A stretch of DNA of 64,000 nt from JALZHR01 sp036388475 (GTDB lineage: Bacteria > Acidobacteriota > Blastocatellia > Pyrinomonadales > Pyrinomonadaceae). This document shows positions 1 to 9,050 of this stretch, one piece after another; position 1 is the stretch's first letter, and the number at the start of each line of letters is the position of its first letter. The stretch spans positions 62,001 through 126,000 of the forward strand of contig DASVRT010000074.1 of the NCBI GenBank assembly GCA_036388475.1. The letters are read 5' to 3'. The notes under the pieces are model-generated. The model was not told the origin of the DNA. It worked only from the letters and a program-made list of their open reading frames with translations, and did not search any database. A program made the position numbers and the translations under genes.

Positions 1-1
1 G

Positions 2-3000
2 GTCGTCTGGGTTGCCGGAACGAAAATGAATTATCCGGTCAACTCGCGCATTGTCATTATCGCTTTGATTCTTTTGACTTTGCCGATTGCGCTGATAATC
101 GGCTACGTCGCATCGCGGCGCAAAGCTAAAAAGGAAGCCGCGAAATCGGGCGAAGCGGCGGCGGGCGCAAAAGCCGAGCAGAAAACCGTCGACGCGAAAC
201 CGCAGAAGCTCGCCGCGCCGGACGCCAACGGCGATTTAACCAAGAGCGCCGAAGAAGTCGCGCAGTTTCTGAAAAGCTCGAATCTGGACGTTTATTCGCT
301 GCCGTGGTATCTGGTCGTGGGCACGCCGAAAGCCGGAAAATCCTCGCTCGTTTTGGGTTCGAACTTGAACTTTCAAAATCTGCCGAGCCAGCGTCAATCC
401 GAGCAGAAATTTATTCGCCCGACGCGCGGCGTCGATTGGCGTGTGACGAGCGAAGCGGTTTTTGTCGATACGGCGGGACGCTATCAAACCGAAGGCGTGG
501 ACGGCGAAGAATGGTCGAGCTTACTGGAAACAATCAAAAAATATCGCGGAAATCGCCCGCTCGACGGAATGATTCTGAGCGTCAGCGCCGAGCGGATTCT
601 GCACGCCGACGAAAAGGAAATCGAAGAACAGGCGAAGCTGCTGCGCGCGCGGATTGACGAAGCTGTGCAGCGCACGAAAGTTCGTTTTCCGATTTATCTG
701 GTTTTCACGCACGCCGACGCGATTGAAGGTTTTCGGGATTCTTTTTCCAATTCGCAGAAGGAAGGGCAAAATCTGGTCTGGGGCGCGACGATTCCGCTCG
801 AAAATTCCGACAACGCGCATTCGCTGTTCGACGCGGAATACGAGCTTTTGCAAAACTCGATAATGAAACGCCGTTTGATTCGTTTGAGCGCGCCGTTTCC
901 GCCGGTTCGCCAATTAAGAATTTTCAATTTCCCGCTTCATTTCGGCTCGGCGCGGCGCAAGCTCGGCGCGTTCGTTTCGACGCTTTTCCGCCCGAATCCG
1001 TTTAGCGAAAGCCCATTCTTACGCGGCTTTTATTTTACGGCGGTGCCGGTCACGCGCCCGAAAATGCCGCAGGGCGCGCAGACGCTCGCCGGCGTTCCGC
1101 AAACCATCGGGCAGACGTATTTTACCGAAAAGCTTTTTCGCGAAGTCGTTCTGCGCGATAAGGATTTGGTGGCGACCTTGCAGGCGCAGCGTCAGAAACC
1201 GCCGATTTTAGGCTGGCTCGCGACGATTCTCGGAGCGTTTATCATCGCTCTGCTGCTCGGTCTGTCGGCGTATTCGCTTTACGAAAACAAGAAATTGCTG
1301 GACGCGGCTTCGGAAAACGGCGAAAAGGTTTTGACGCTTTACAAGTCGGACGCCGGGCGCGACCCGTTTACGAAAAATTCGGACGAAGCTTTAGTCGAAC
1401 TGAACGCCATTGAAAATCTGCGGAAAAATCTCGTCGACCTCGACGAATACGAGCGCGGCGGCGCGCCGTGGCTGATGCGAATGGGGCTTTATTCGGGCAA
1501 TCATATCTACCGCGAGAGGCTTCTGAAAATTTACTTTAACGCCGTCGAGCAGCGCTTTAAAGCGCCGGTCGTCAAGCGCCTGGAAGAAGATTTGCGGAAA
1601 TTTACGGAAAGCCAGAACGCGGCGAATCCAGCCGCCTTAACGCAGCAGGAAGAAGAAGCTCTCGGCAAAAATTACGATTTGCTGAAGGCTTACCTGATGC
1701 TTTCCGGCGAGCCGCAATATCGCGAACACGCCGAAGCCTCGACGATTGTCAACTCGCTTTCCGGCTACTGGAACACGGAATCGAAGCTCGGCGCGGGCTT
1801 GGAGATGGCGTCACAGCAGCAGCTCGAATTCTGGGCGAAACAGGTTGACCGCGAGGAATTTCCGTTTATCAAACTGAAGGACAATCTCGTCACCGGCGCG
1901 CGCAAAAAATTGCTGGCGTTTCCGGCTTGGCAGCGTTATTACAAGCGGAAAACGACCGACATTTCCAAAGAGCTGAACGCGAAAAACGGCGATTTGACCG
2001 TCGCCAATATGCTGGCGAAAGAAGGCGCGGACGCCAGCTTTATCGAAGGCAGTTACCGCGTGCCGAACGCTTTCACGATTGAAGGCGTGGAGATGATGGA
2101 CGCCGCCGTCAAAAACGCCGAGCAGGAATTGAGCGCCGACGATTGGGTGATGGGCGACCAGAGCACGAAACAGGCGACCGAAGGCACGGAAGCGGCGAAA
2201 ATCCAGGAGCGTTATTACCGCGATTACACGGACGAATGGCGCAAGTTCGTGAAAGGCGTCAGCATCAAAAATTACGCGAACCAGACGGAAGCCGACAACG
2301 CGCTGGAAAAATTCGCTTCGGCAAATTCGCCGATGAGCGCGCTGATGCGGGAAATAATGCGGCAGACGAATCTCTCGGGCAAGCCGAAACCGGCGGGCTG
2401 GTGGGATTGGCTGACGAGCTTTTTCCAGAGCAAAAAGAAAGTCGAAACCGGCGGCAATTCGCCGGTCGAGCGAGATTTTCGCCCGCTGTTCGCTTTTGTC
2501 GGGACGGACGAAAAGCCCGATTCGTCGCAAATCAACAAATACGGCTTGCAAATCCAGTCGGTTTACTCGAATTTTCACGCGCTCGGGCAGGACGAGTTCA
2601 GCCAGGTCACGAAAGACATCGCGCAGCAGAAGGATTTGAAGCTGGAGCCGAAGCTGCGCGACGCGGAAAAAGCGATTTCCAGTATGACGGGCAGCTTTAA
2701 CGACACGCCCGCCGGACAGGAGCTCGCCAATATTCTGAAAAAACCGTTGACGAATCTGCGCAATCTGCTCGGCGTCGGCGTGACGAATCAACTGGACAAA
2801 GCCTGGGCGGAACAGATTTTCCCGAAAGCCAAAGAAATCGAAAAAGGCTTCCCGTTTGAAGACGCGGGCGAAGCCGATATTACGAAACTGACGGCTTATC
2901 TGAATCCGGCGGACGGCAGCTTCTCGAAATTTTTCGACGAGCGGCTGGCGAAATATTTTGAAGAATCGAACGGGCAATGGAAGCCGAAAGCGACGAGCGA

Positions 3001-3592
3001 AGTCAAATTCTCGGACGAATTCGTCGCTTATCTGAACAACGCTTTCCGCCTGCGCGAAGCCTTGTTCGGCAAGAGCAAATCGCCTTCGTTCAATTACGAG
3101 TTCCGGTTGCAGAAAGTCAATGACGCGCTGATTGAAGTGACGATTGACGGGCAGAAAATCGACTCGAACGGCACCGGCTCGACGAATTTCAAATTCCCCG
3201 CGCCTTCGGGCGACACGGGCGCGTTTATGAAATTCGCTTCGACCGCCGATACGAGCACGACTTCGGGCACGACGCCGGCTGGAAATACTTCGGCAAATTC
3301 TTCGCCCGCCAACGTCTCTAACTCTGGCAATTCGAATACGACGAGCCGATTTTTGCAAAGCTCGAACGCGAATTCGTCCGGCGCATCGTCGATTGAAAGA
3401 CCGGGAACGTGGGGCTTATTCAAGTTTTTTGAAGCCGGAAAGCCGGAAAAACAATCGAGCGGCGAATATAAATTGACGTATACGCTCGGCGGCAAAACCG
3501 TCACGGCGACCGTTAAGCCGACGGGCGGCGATTTGTTCGACAGAAATATGTTCAAATCGCTGCGCGCGCCGCAGAATCTTTTGAAACAGTAA
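2..3592 (+). CDS. tssM: TssM (IcmF-type) T6SS inner-membrane protein, 5' end cut by the window
   Basis: TssM joins TssJ and TssL in the membrane complex that anchors the T6SS baseplate and spans the periplasm. The first ATG is at 26, but the frame is open to the window edge and reads VVWVAG just before it, like the end of a first membrane helix, so the true start is probably upstream. Counting from the ATG at 26, a membrane helix lies at residues 8-28, an intact Walker A (GTPKAGKS) at 99-106 with a DTAGRY motif after it, and another helix at about 394-420 before a long periplasmic part. A Ser/Thr/Asn-rich linker (nt 3247-3390) precedes the C-terminal IcmF motif RPGTWGLFKFF. The next T6SS gene follows after 47 nt. 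Identity is secure; the start is not. Confidence 0.95.
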   Translation, partial: VVWVAGTKMNYPVNSRIVIIALILLTLPIALIIGYVASRRKAKKEAAKSGEAAAGAKAEQKTVDAKPQKLAAPDANGDLTKSAEEVAQFLKSSNLDVYSLPWYLVVGTPKAGKSSLVLGSNLNFQNLPSQRQSEQKFIRPTRGVDWRVTSEAVFVDTAGRYQTEGVDGEEWSSLLETIKKYRGNRPLDGMILSVSAERILHADEKEIEEQAKLLRARIDEAVQRTKVRFPIYLVFTHADAIEGFRDSFSNSQKEGQNLVWGATIPLENSDNAHSLFDAEYELLQNSIMKRRLIRLSAPFPPVRQLRIFNFPLHFGSARRKLGAFVSTLFRPNPFSESPFLRGFYFTAVPVTRPKMPQGAQTLAGVPQTIGQTYFTEKLFREVVLRDKDLVATLQAQRQKPPILGWLATILGAFIIALLLGLSAYSLYENKKLLDAASENGEKVLTLYKSDAGRDPFTKNSDEALVELNAIENLRKNLVDLDEYERGGAPWLMRMGLYSGNHIYRERLLKIYFNAVEQRFKAPVVKRLEEDLRKFTESQNAANPAALTQQEEEALGKNYDLLKAYLMLSGEPQYREHAEASTIVNSLSGYWNTESKLGAGLEMASQQQLEFWAKQVDREEFPFIKLKDNLVTGARKKLLAFPAWQRYYKRKTTDISKELNAKNGDLTVANMLAKEGADASFIEGSYRVPNAFTIEGVEMMDAAVKNAEQELSADDWVMGDQSTKQATEGTEAAKIQERYYRDYTDEWRKFVKGVSIKNYANQTEADNALEKFASANSPMSALMREIMRQTNLSGKPKPAGWWDWLTSFFQSKKKVETGGNSPVERDFRPLFAFVGTDEKPDSSQINKYGLQIQSVYSNFHALGQDEFSQVTKDIAQQKDLKLEPKLRDAEKAISSMTGSFNDTPAGQELANILKKPLTNLRNLLGVGVTNQLDKAWAEQIFPKAKEIEKGFPFEDAGEADITKLTAYLNPADGSFSKFFDERLAKYFEESNGQWKPKATSEVKFSDEFVAYLNNAFRLREALFGKSKSPSFNYEFRLQKVNDALIEVTIDGQKIDSNGTGSTNFKFPAPSGDTGAFMKFASTADTSTTSGTTPAGNTSANSSPANVSNSGNSNTTSRFLQSSNANSSGASSIERPGTWGLFKFFEAGKPEKQSSGEYKLTYTLGGKTVTATVKPTGGDLFDRNMFKSLRAPQNLLKQ

Positions 3593-3602
3593 GCAGTTGT
3601 TT

Positions 3603-3637
3603 GCTAAAAGCCGACAGCTAATTGCTAAAAGCTAAAA
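3603..3637. repeat. Heptamer tandem repeat, five units, between tssM and tagJ
   Basis: Five contiguous 7-mers in register, three of them identical (gctaaaa) and two degenerate. The array fills the 47-nt gap and ends two bases before the tagJ ATG, where a Shine-Dalgarno sequence would normally be. Only one arm is seen here, unlike the paired cassettes elsewhere in the window. Confidence 0.7.
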
Positions 3638-3639
3638 TT

Positions 3640-4452
3640 ATGAACGAAGCTAAAGCGTTACTCGACGCGGGAAATTTAGGCGGCGCGGTCGAAGCCGCAA
3701 TTCAATCGGTCAAATCGAAGCCGACCGACATTCAGGCGCGCACATTTTTATTCGAGCTTTCGCTTTTTTCGGGCGATTGGGAGCGCGCCAACCGGCAGCT
3801 CGACGCCATCGGTCATCAGAGCGTCGAAGCGATGATCGGCTCGAAGATTTACCAGCAGTGCATCGAAGCCGAAGGCAAGCGCGCGAAATTTTTTTCGGAA
3901 AGCCTGAAACCGGAATTTCTTTCCACGCCGCCCGATTACGTTTACGGTTTGCTGACGGCAAACAATCGCCTGCGCGAAGGAAAAACGGCGGAGGCGCGCG
4001 AGATTCTGGACACGGTCGAAGAACAGCGCCCGGCGTTTGCCTGCCAGCTCAACGGCGAGGAAAAACAGGATTTTCGCGATTACAACGATTTAACTTCCTC
4101 GATTCTGGAAGTGATTATCAAAGATTCCTACGTCTGGATTCCGTTTGAGGACATCGTGAAAATCGAGTTTACGAAGCCGCAATCTTTGCGCGACCTTTTC
4201 TGGCTCCAGGCGAATCTGGAAACTTTGAGCGGCACGAACGGCGAAGTTTTTATTCCGACTTTGTATGTCGATTCGTGGAAACACGCGAGCGACCAGGTGC
4301 GGCTCGGCAGAATGACGGATTGGCGCGAGGCTGGCAGCGAGCTTTACATCGGCGAAGGTCAGAAGCTTTTCTTTATCGACGGCGAAGACCGACCGATTCT
4401 GGAATTAAACAAAGTCGAATTCAGCCGCGAGGAGATGGCGGAAAGCGCTTAA
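3640..4452 (+). CDS. tagJ: TagJ/ImpE T6SS accessory protein
   Basis: A 270-residue member of the ImpE/TagJ family, an accessory factor that in other bacteria binds TssB and is linked to sheath handling by ClpV. The N-terminal half is helical and TPR-like. The C-terminal half carries the family block with VWIPFEDI, the LRDLFW segment and LGRMTDWRE. I chose the ATG at 3640 because MNEAKALL matches the usual N-terminus; an in-frame TTG at 3622 would add six residues encoded by the heptamer repeat. No clear ribosome-binding site is visible. It lies between tssM and an HExxH-protein gene in the T6SS operon. Confidence 0.9.
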   Translation: MNEAKALLDAGNLGGAVEAAIQSVKSKPTDIQARTFLFELSLFSGDWERANRQLDAIGHQSVEAMIGSKIYQQCIEAEGKRAKFFSESLKPEFLSTPPDYVYGLLTANNRLREGKTAEAREILDTVEEQRPAFACQLNGEEKQDFRDYNDLTSSILEVIIKDSYVWIPFEDIVKIEFTKPQSLRDLFWLQANLETLSGTNGEVFIPTLYVDSWKHASDQVRLGRMTDWREAGSELYIGEGQKLFFIDGEDRPILELNKVEFSREEMAESA

Positions 4453-4463
4453 ATTTTCAAAGC

Positions 4464-4477
4464 GGTTTCAGGTTTCA
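4464..4477. repeat. Short heptamer duplication upstream of 4490 gene
   Basis: Two exact copies of ggtttca sit back to back, directly before the gggag ribosome-binding site of the next gene. It is short enough to be chance alone, but it fits the 7-nt periodicity seen in other gaps. Confidence 0.4.
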
Positions 4478-4489
4478 GGGAGATTTTAA

Positions 4490-5035
4490 ATGCCGGCTTA
4501 CAACGTATATTTAGCAGCTTTGGGAAGTCACGGTTTGACATCGCAGGAACAGACCGACATTCAAACCAAATTGACCGCCTGGTTTAACCGGATTGCCGCC
4601 GGAACGAGTTACGGAACGGCTTCGGTCAGCTGGGCAACCGCCGCGCCCGGCGCGATTGGCGGTCACGAATTGCTTATTTATTTCGTTGCGGATTCGATGG
4701 ACAGCATTCTGGTTTCACTGCCGGGCAACAGCGGTCGCGGCTCGGGCGACGGTTTTACGACCTGGGCAAACAATCTGACCGGCTCGGAAGTTTATGTTTC
4801 GAGCAGCCGGCAGTATCTGGCAGAGATGGCATTTCACGAATCGATGCACAATAAACTGCATCTGGGCGATACGGCGCTCCACGCCAAAGACGGTTTGGCG
4901 CACATTCCCGTGACTGCCGGAACGGCGCCGTCGGCGACAAACATTACCGATATGCGGACGGCTTTATCGACGAGCCAGCCGCAATGGACGGGCGGCTGGA
5001 CGGCTTATAACGACCCGTCGAGAGGACTTTTTTAG
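4490..5035 (+). CDS. HExxH putative metallopeptidase in the T6SS cluster
   Basis: A 181-residue protein with no signal peptide or membrane segment. It has one striking motif, FHESMHNKLHLGD at about residues 122-134: an HExxH zinc-binding and catalytic pair followed by more His/Asp residues that could supply a third ligand. A small Gly/Ser-rich region precedes it. The gene has a good ribosome-binding site (gggag) and sits between tagJ and tssA, inside the structural operon. Because HExxH proteins are common T6SS effectors and this is not a known core component, I infer a cargo effector or a processing protease. I do not recognise the family with certainty, and no immunity gene is adjacent. A structural or assembly role remains possible. 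Confidence 0.6.
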   Translation: MPAYNVYLAALGSHGLTSQEQTDIQTKLTAWFNRIAAGTSYGTASVSWATAAPGAIGGHELLIYFVADSMDSILVSLPGNSGRGSGDGFTTWANNLTGSEVYVSSSRQYLAEMAFHESMHNKLHLGDTALHAKDGLAHIPVTAGTAPSATNITDMRTALSTSQPQWTGGWTAYNDPSRGLF

Positions 5036-5051
5036 TTTTTTCTGAAAGATT

Positions 5052-6188
5052 ATGGCAAATGTTGAATCACGCGCGCCGGTTATAGACATTGAAGCGTTGC
5101 TACAGCCGATTTCCGAAGAAAAGCCGGCGGGCGAAAGCCAGCAGTATTCCGGGCTTTACGACGAAATCCGCGAAGCGCGGCGCGCCGACGACCAGCTCGC
5201 GCAGGGTCAGTGGCAACACGAGCCGAAGCTGGCGGATTATCGCAAAGTAATCAGCCTGTCGATTCCGGCGCTGACTTCGGAAACAAAAGATTTGCAAATC
5301 TCGGTCTGGCTGGCTGAAGCTTTGACCAAAGAACACGGTTTCGTCGGCTTGCGCGACAGTCTCGTTCTGCTGCGCCGCTTGCAGGAAAATTTTTGGGAAA
5401 CGCTGCATCCGGAAATCGACGAGGGCGATATGGAAGGACGCGCCAACGCCATCGAATGGCTGGAATCGCAAACCTCAATTGCCATTAAAACGCTTCCGAT
5501 TACCGGCGGCGAAGGTTTTACTTTTTTGAACTGGGAAGAATCCAGAGGTTTCGATTTTCCCGAAAATATCGACTCGCTCGATTATCACGAGCAGGAAAAA
5601 GTTAAAGTTTTAAAAGTGCAAGCCGCCGAAGAAAACCGCAAAACCGGCGATATGTGGCGCGCGGCGAAAAGCCAGACGAACCGCGCTTTTTGCGAAGAAT
5701 TGAATTTAACGCTGGAAGAATGCTGGACCGAGTGCCAGTCGCTGGACAAGACGATTGAAGAGAAATTCGACCGCAATCAGATGCCGGGCTTGCGAAACCT
5801 GAAAAAATCGCTCGAAGACATTCGCGGCGTGCTGAAACCGATTTTGGACGAAAAGCGCCAGCAGGAACCGGACGCGGCGGATGAAGAAACGGTCGAAACG
5901 GTCGAAGGCGAAAACGGCACGGTTCAAGTGCGAACCGCGGCGGCGGTCGCAACCGGCGCGATTCAGTCGCGGCAGGACGCGCTGAAACGCCTGGCTGACG
6001 TGTCGGAATATTTTAAGAAAAATGAGCCGCACAGTCCGGTTTCGTATCTCGTGCAGCGAGCCGTCAAATGGGGCAATATGCCGCTGGAAAATTGGCTGCA
6101 GGACGTTATTAAGGACGAAACGGTTATCTTCCAGATTCGTCAAACGCTTGGATTTAACACGAAAGACCCGGATTCGACGGAATCCTAG
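5052..6188 (+). CDS. tssA: TssA (ImpA-type) T6SS baseplate/cap protein
   Basis: TssA recruits baseplate and tail components and stays at one end of the growing sheath. The protein has 378 residues. Its N-terminal ImpA domain shows the family features: the early segment PISEEKPAGE, then a conserved stretch around LHPEIDEGDMEGRANAIEWL near residues 116-136. The middle is charged and probably coiled. The C-terminal part (SRQDALKRLADVSEYFKKNEPHSP and on to the end) matches the short TssA type that ends in VQRAVKWG and LLQDVIKDE-like motifs. It starts 16 nt after the HExxH gene, and tssB follows 61 nt later. Confidence 0.93.
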   Translation: MANVESRAPVIDIEALLQPISEEKPAGESQQYSGLYDEIREARRADDQLAQGQWQHEPKLADYRKVISLSIPALTSETKDLQISVWLAEALTKEHGFVGLRDSLVLLRRLQENFWETLHPEIDEGDMEGRANAIEWLESQTSIAIKTLPITGGEGFTFLNWEESRGFDFPENIDSLDYHEQEKVKVLKVQAAEENRKTGDMWRAAKSQTNRAFCEELNLTLEECWTECQSLDKTIEEKFDRNQMPGLRNLKKSLEDIRGVLKPILDEKRQQEPDAADEETVETVEGENGTVQVRTAAAVATGAIQSRQDALKRLADVSEYFKKNEPHSPVSYLVQRAVKWGNMPLENWLQDVIKDETVIFQIRQTLGFNTKDPDSTES

Positions 6189-6249
6189 AATGAATGCATA
6201 AATTTTAATTTAATAAAAGAGTCCGTGAAAAACGAAAGGAGCAAAAGCG

Positions 6250-6774
6250 ATGCCTAGTAAAGAAAGTTTACAACACAAACTCGAGCGGGTTCGACCGCCT
6301 CGTGTCAATATTACCTACGACGTGGAAATCGGCGGGGCGATTCAACTGAAGGAACTGCCGTTTGTCGTCGGCGTGATGGGCGATTTTGTCGGAAAACCGG
6401 AAGAACCGCTGCCGGCTTTGAAACAACGCAAATTTGTCGAGGTTGACCCGGACAACTTCAATCAGGTGATGGCGGGAATGAAGCCGCGCCTCGCCTTTTC
6501 GGTGGAAAACAAGCTGCAAAACGACGGCAGCAATTTGGGCGTTGAACTGAAATTCAACAGCATCGAAGATTTCGAGCCGGACAGCATCGTCCAGCAGGTC
6601 GAACCGCTTCGCAAACTGGTCGAAGCGCGCCAGAAACTTGCCGATTTGCGTTCCAAGATGGACGGCAACGAAAAATTGGAAAGCATCCTTGAAGATGTTA
6701 TCGGCAATGCCGATAAGCAAAAGCAATTGAGCGACGCGCTCGGCACGGGCAGCGGCGGAGCGAGGGAGGAATAA
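6250..6774 (+). CDS. tssB: TssB (VipA) small sheath subunit
   Basis: TssB pairs with TssC to form the contractile sheath. The 174-residue protein begins with the expected motif order: a basic N-terminus, then VNITYDVEIGGA, the KELPFVVGVMGDF block and KQRKFVEVDPDNF. The C-terminal helix that meets TssC and is removed by ClpV is present as a charged stretch to the end. A strong ribosome-binding site (gaaaggag) stands 7 nt before the ATG. tssC starts 4 nt after its stop, so the two are translated together, in keeping with their equal stoichiometry. Confidence 0.97.
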   Translation: MPSKESLQHKLERVRPPRVNITYDVEIGGAIQLKELPFVVGVMGDFVGKPEEPLPALKQRKFVEVDPDNFNQVMAGMKPRLAFSVENKLQNDGSNLGVELKFNSIEDFEPDSIVQQVEPLRKLVEARQKLADLRSKMDGNEKLESILEDVIGNADKQKQLSDALGTGSGGAREE

Positions 6775-6778
6775 AACA

Positions 6779-8269
6779 ATGGCTGAGAAAGCAAAACAGG
6801 AAACTGCCGCCGTCGGAACGGTCGATGCGCCGCAGGAAACGAATCTGCTCGACCAGATTCTGACCGAAGGCAGAATGGCGCGCGACGAATTTCAGAAGGA
6901 AGCGGCAAAAGATATGATTGCCGAATTCGTCAATCAGGTGATGAGCGGCGAACTGACGATGTCCAAGAATATGGACGTCGCGATTAACGCCCGCATCGCC
7001 GAGATTGACCGCTTGATTTCGGCGCAGATGAACGAAATTATGCACCACGAAGAATTTCAAAAGCTGGAAGGCTCGTGGCGCGGACTGCATTATCTGCTCA
7101 AAAACACTCTGACCAGCCCGCAGCTGAAAATCCGCGTGATGTCGGTCACGAAAAAAGAGCTTTTAAAAGATTTCGAGCGCGCACTGGAATTCGACCAGTC
7201 GAGCCTTTTCAAGAAAATCTACGAGGAAGAATACGGCACGTTCGGCGGCGCGCCGTTCGGCGCGCTGATTGGCGATTATGAATTCGGCAATCACCCGCAG
7301 GATATGGCGCTGCTCGACAAGCTCTCGCAGGTCGCCGCCACGGCGCACGCGCCTTTCCTGAGCGCGGCTTCGCCGGAAATGTTCGGCTGGGACACGTTTG
7401 GCGAAATGTCGGACGTGCGAGACATCTCGAAGATTTTCGACCGCACGGAATATATGAAATGGCGCAGCTTCCGCGAATCCGAGGATTCACGTTACGTCGG
7501 CTTGACCTTGCCGCACGTTCTGATGCGCGAGCCTTACGGCGCGGCGACCAAGCCGACCGAAACATTCCGATTCGAAGAAGACGTGGACGGCAAAGACCAC
7601 AAGAAATATCTGTGGGGCAACGCCGCTTACGCGCTCGGCACGCGTCTGACCGAAGCGTTTTCGATGCACGGCTGGTGCGTCGCGATTCGCGGCGTCGAAG
7701 GCGGCGGCTTGGTGCAGGATTTGCCGACGCACACGTTTGAAACCGACGAAGGCGAAATCGCGATGAAATGCCCGACCGAAGTCGCCGTCACCGACCGGCG
7801 CGAAAAGGAATTTGCCGACAACGGCTTTATTCCGCTCGTGCATTGCAAAAACACCGATTACGCGGCGTTTTTCGCCACCCAGTCGGCAAACAAAGCGAAA
7901 AAATACGACACCGACGCGGCAAACGCCAACGCGCGTCTCTCGTCGCAGCTGCAATACATTTTCGCCGTTTCGCGTTTCGCCCATTATCTGAAATCGATGA
8001 TGCGCGACAAAATCGGCAGCTTTATGTCGCGCAAGGAATGCGAAATCTTTTTGAATCGCTGGATCAGCAAATACGTTCTGGAAAACGACGTCGCGCCGAC
8101 CGAGCAGAAAGCCAAATATCCTTTGCGCGAAGCCCGCGTCGACGTGGCGGAGATTCCGGGTAAACCGGGCTGTTATCGCGCGGTCGCTTTCCTGCGCCCG
8201 CACTTCCAGCTCGACGAGCTTTCCGTCTCATTGCGTTTGGTCGCGGAATTGCCGCCGCCGGCGAAGTAA
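6779..8269 (+). CDS. tssC: TssC (VipB) large sheath subunit
   Basis: The large sheath protein, 496 residues, the usual length. Family landmarks include SWRGLHYLLKNT near residue 98, LIGDYEFGNHPQD near 163, HAPFLSAASPEMFGW near 190, LPHVLMREPYG near 243, and a conserved C-terminal segment with RPHFQLDELSVSLRLVAELP. It follows tssB by 4 nt. A hairpin starts 13 nt after its stop and separates it from hcp. No truncation or unusual residue is seen. Confidence 0.97.
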   Translation: MAEKAKQETAAVGTVDAPQETNLLDQILTEGRMARDEFQKEAAKDMIAEFVNQVMSGELTMSKNMDVAINARIAEIDRLISAQMNEIMHHEEFQKLEGSWRGLHYLLKNTLTSPQLKIRVMSVTKKELLKDFERALEFDQSSLFKKIYEEEYGTFGGAPFGALIGDYEFGNHPQDMALLDKLSQVAATAHAPFLSAASPEMFGWDTFGEMSDVRDISKIFDRTEYMKWRSFRESEDSRYVGLTLPHVLMREPYGAATKPTETFRFEEDVDGKDHKKYLWGNAAYALGTRLTEAFSMHGWCVAIRGVEGGGLVQDLPTHTFETDEGEIAMKCPTEVAVTDRREKEFADNGFIPLVHCKNTDYAAFFATQSANKAKKYDTDAANANARLSSQLQYIFAVSRFAHYLKSMMRDKIGSFMSRKECEIFLNRWISKYVLENDVAPTEQKAKYPLREARVDVAEIPGKPGCYRAVAFLRPHFQLDELSVSLRLVAELPPPAK

Positions 8270-8281
8270 GACCGATAGTAA

Positions 8282-8304
8282 TTTCGCAAAAATTCTTTGC
8301 GAAA
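8282..8304. terminator. Perfect hairpin between tssC and hcp
   Basis: A 9-bp perfect inverted repeat (tttcgcaaa / tttgcgaaa) with a 5-nt loop. No long T-run follows, so it may be a transcript-processing or stabilising stem rather than a full terminator. It lies 13 nt after tssC and 128 nt before hcp. Confidence 0.55.
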
Positions 8305-8431
8305 GATTTGAAATTTTGGCAAAACCGGGCTTTCGCGCCGTCTATAAAAGGTAACGAGAAAAACTCGTATATATATTTAAGGAGCGAAAGTCTGGAATTA
8401 TAACCAGCTTATTTAAAGGAGCAAAACAAAA

Positions 8432-8923
8432 ATGGCAAACTCTGATTTTTATTTGAAAATTGAAGGTATTAAAGGCGAGTCCGAAGCAGTCGGCTTTGAA
8501 GAACAAATTCAGGTCGAATCGTGGTCGATGGGCGCGAACAACGCCGGTTCGGCAGGTTTGGGAACGGGTTTGGGAACCGGCAAAGTGAGCATGCAGGATT
8601 TTCATTTCGTGATGCAGAACGGCAAAGCCAGCGCGCAGATTATGCTGGCGGTTTGTAAGGGCAATCACATTCCCGAAGCGGTTTTAAGCTGCCGCAAAAC
8701 CGGCGGCGACGGCAGCCCGTATACGTATTACAAATATACGTTTAACGACCTTGTTCTGTCGTCGTTCCAGTCCGGCGCGAGCGCGGCGCTGCCGATGGAG
8801 CAGGTTTCGTTCAACTACACGAAAATCACGCTCGAATACTTCCAGCAGAAAGCCGACGGTACGGTTGCTTTGAGCAACACCATCGCCTACGATACTAAGA
8901 AAGTCGAAGGCACCGGAGCCTAA
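8432..8923 (+). CDS. hcp: Hcp (TssD) inner-tube protein
   Basis: Hcp hexamers stack into the inner tube and leave the cell with each firing. The 163-residue sequence starts with the family pattern (SDFYLKIEGIKGESE), then the VESWSMGANN segment and the KVSMQDFHFVMQNGKAS block, and ends with a beta-strand region around VSFNYTKITLEYF. A good ribosome-binding site (aaaggagc) is present. The gene sits in a 162-nt upstream gap and before two stacked hairpins, an arrangement that would allow more transcript than its neighbours, as expected for the most abundant T6SS product. No C-terminal toxin extension is present. Confidence 0.97.
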   Translation: MANSDFYLKIEGIKGESEAVGFEEQIQVESWSMGANNAGSAGLGTGLGTGKVSMQDFHFVMQNGKASAQIMLAVCKGNHIPEAVLSCRKTGGDGSPYTYYKYTFNDLVLSSFQSGASAALPMEQVSFNYTKITLEYFQQKADGTVALSNTIAYDTKKVEGTGA

Positions 8924-8949
8924 TTTTTTTCCCCGAATAGTGAAAAAAA

Positions 8950-9003
8950 GTTGTCTGCCGCTGACGATAAGCGGCAGACAACTCAAGCAAAATATTTTTT
9001 TTT
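8950..9003 (+). terminator. Rho-independent terminator after hcp (first stem)
   Basis: A perfect 13-bp stem (8950-8962 with 8970-8982, 7-nt loop), rich in G and C, followed after a few bases by a run of nine or more T. It starts 27 nt after the hcp stop. It should end most hcp transcripts. Confidence 0.8.
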
Positions 9004-9013
9004 AATCAGAACG

Positions 9014-9045
9014 CCGTCTGCCAGGCAAACGGTGTGTTTTTTTTC
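9014..9045 (+). terminator. Second hairpin with T-run before tssE
   Basis: A 9-bp stem with one mismatch (9014-9022 with 9024-9032), then tgtg and eight T. It stands only 6 nt before the tssE start, so it could also hide or expose the tssE ribosome-binding region. The tiny loop means the innermost pairs must open. Confidence 0.55.
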
Positions 9046-9050
9046 TTGGA

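Noticed and set aside
1811..3358. A 515-codon open frame on the minus strand opposite tssM
   Set aside because: It lies within a certain gene, its amino-acid make-up is Arg/Phe/Ala-rich shadow sequence, and no family is recognisable. High G+C at codon position three leaves the complement open.
4490..5035. Metzincin assignment for the HExxH protein
   Set aside because: The spacing after HExxH is not the HExxHxxGxxH pattern (Asp falls one residue late and the Gly is misplaced), so I give no clan.
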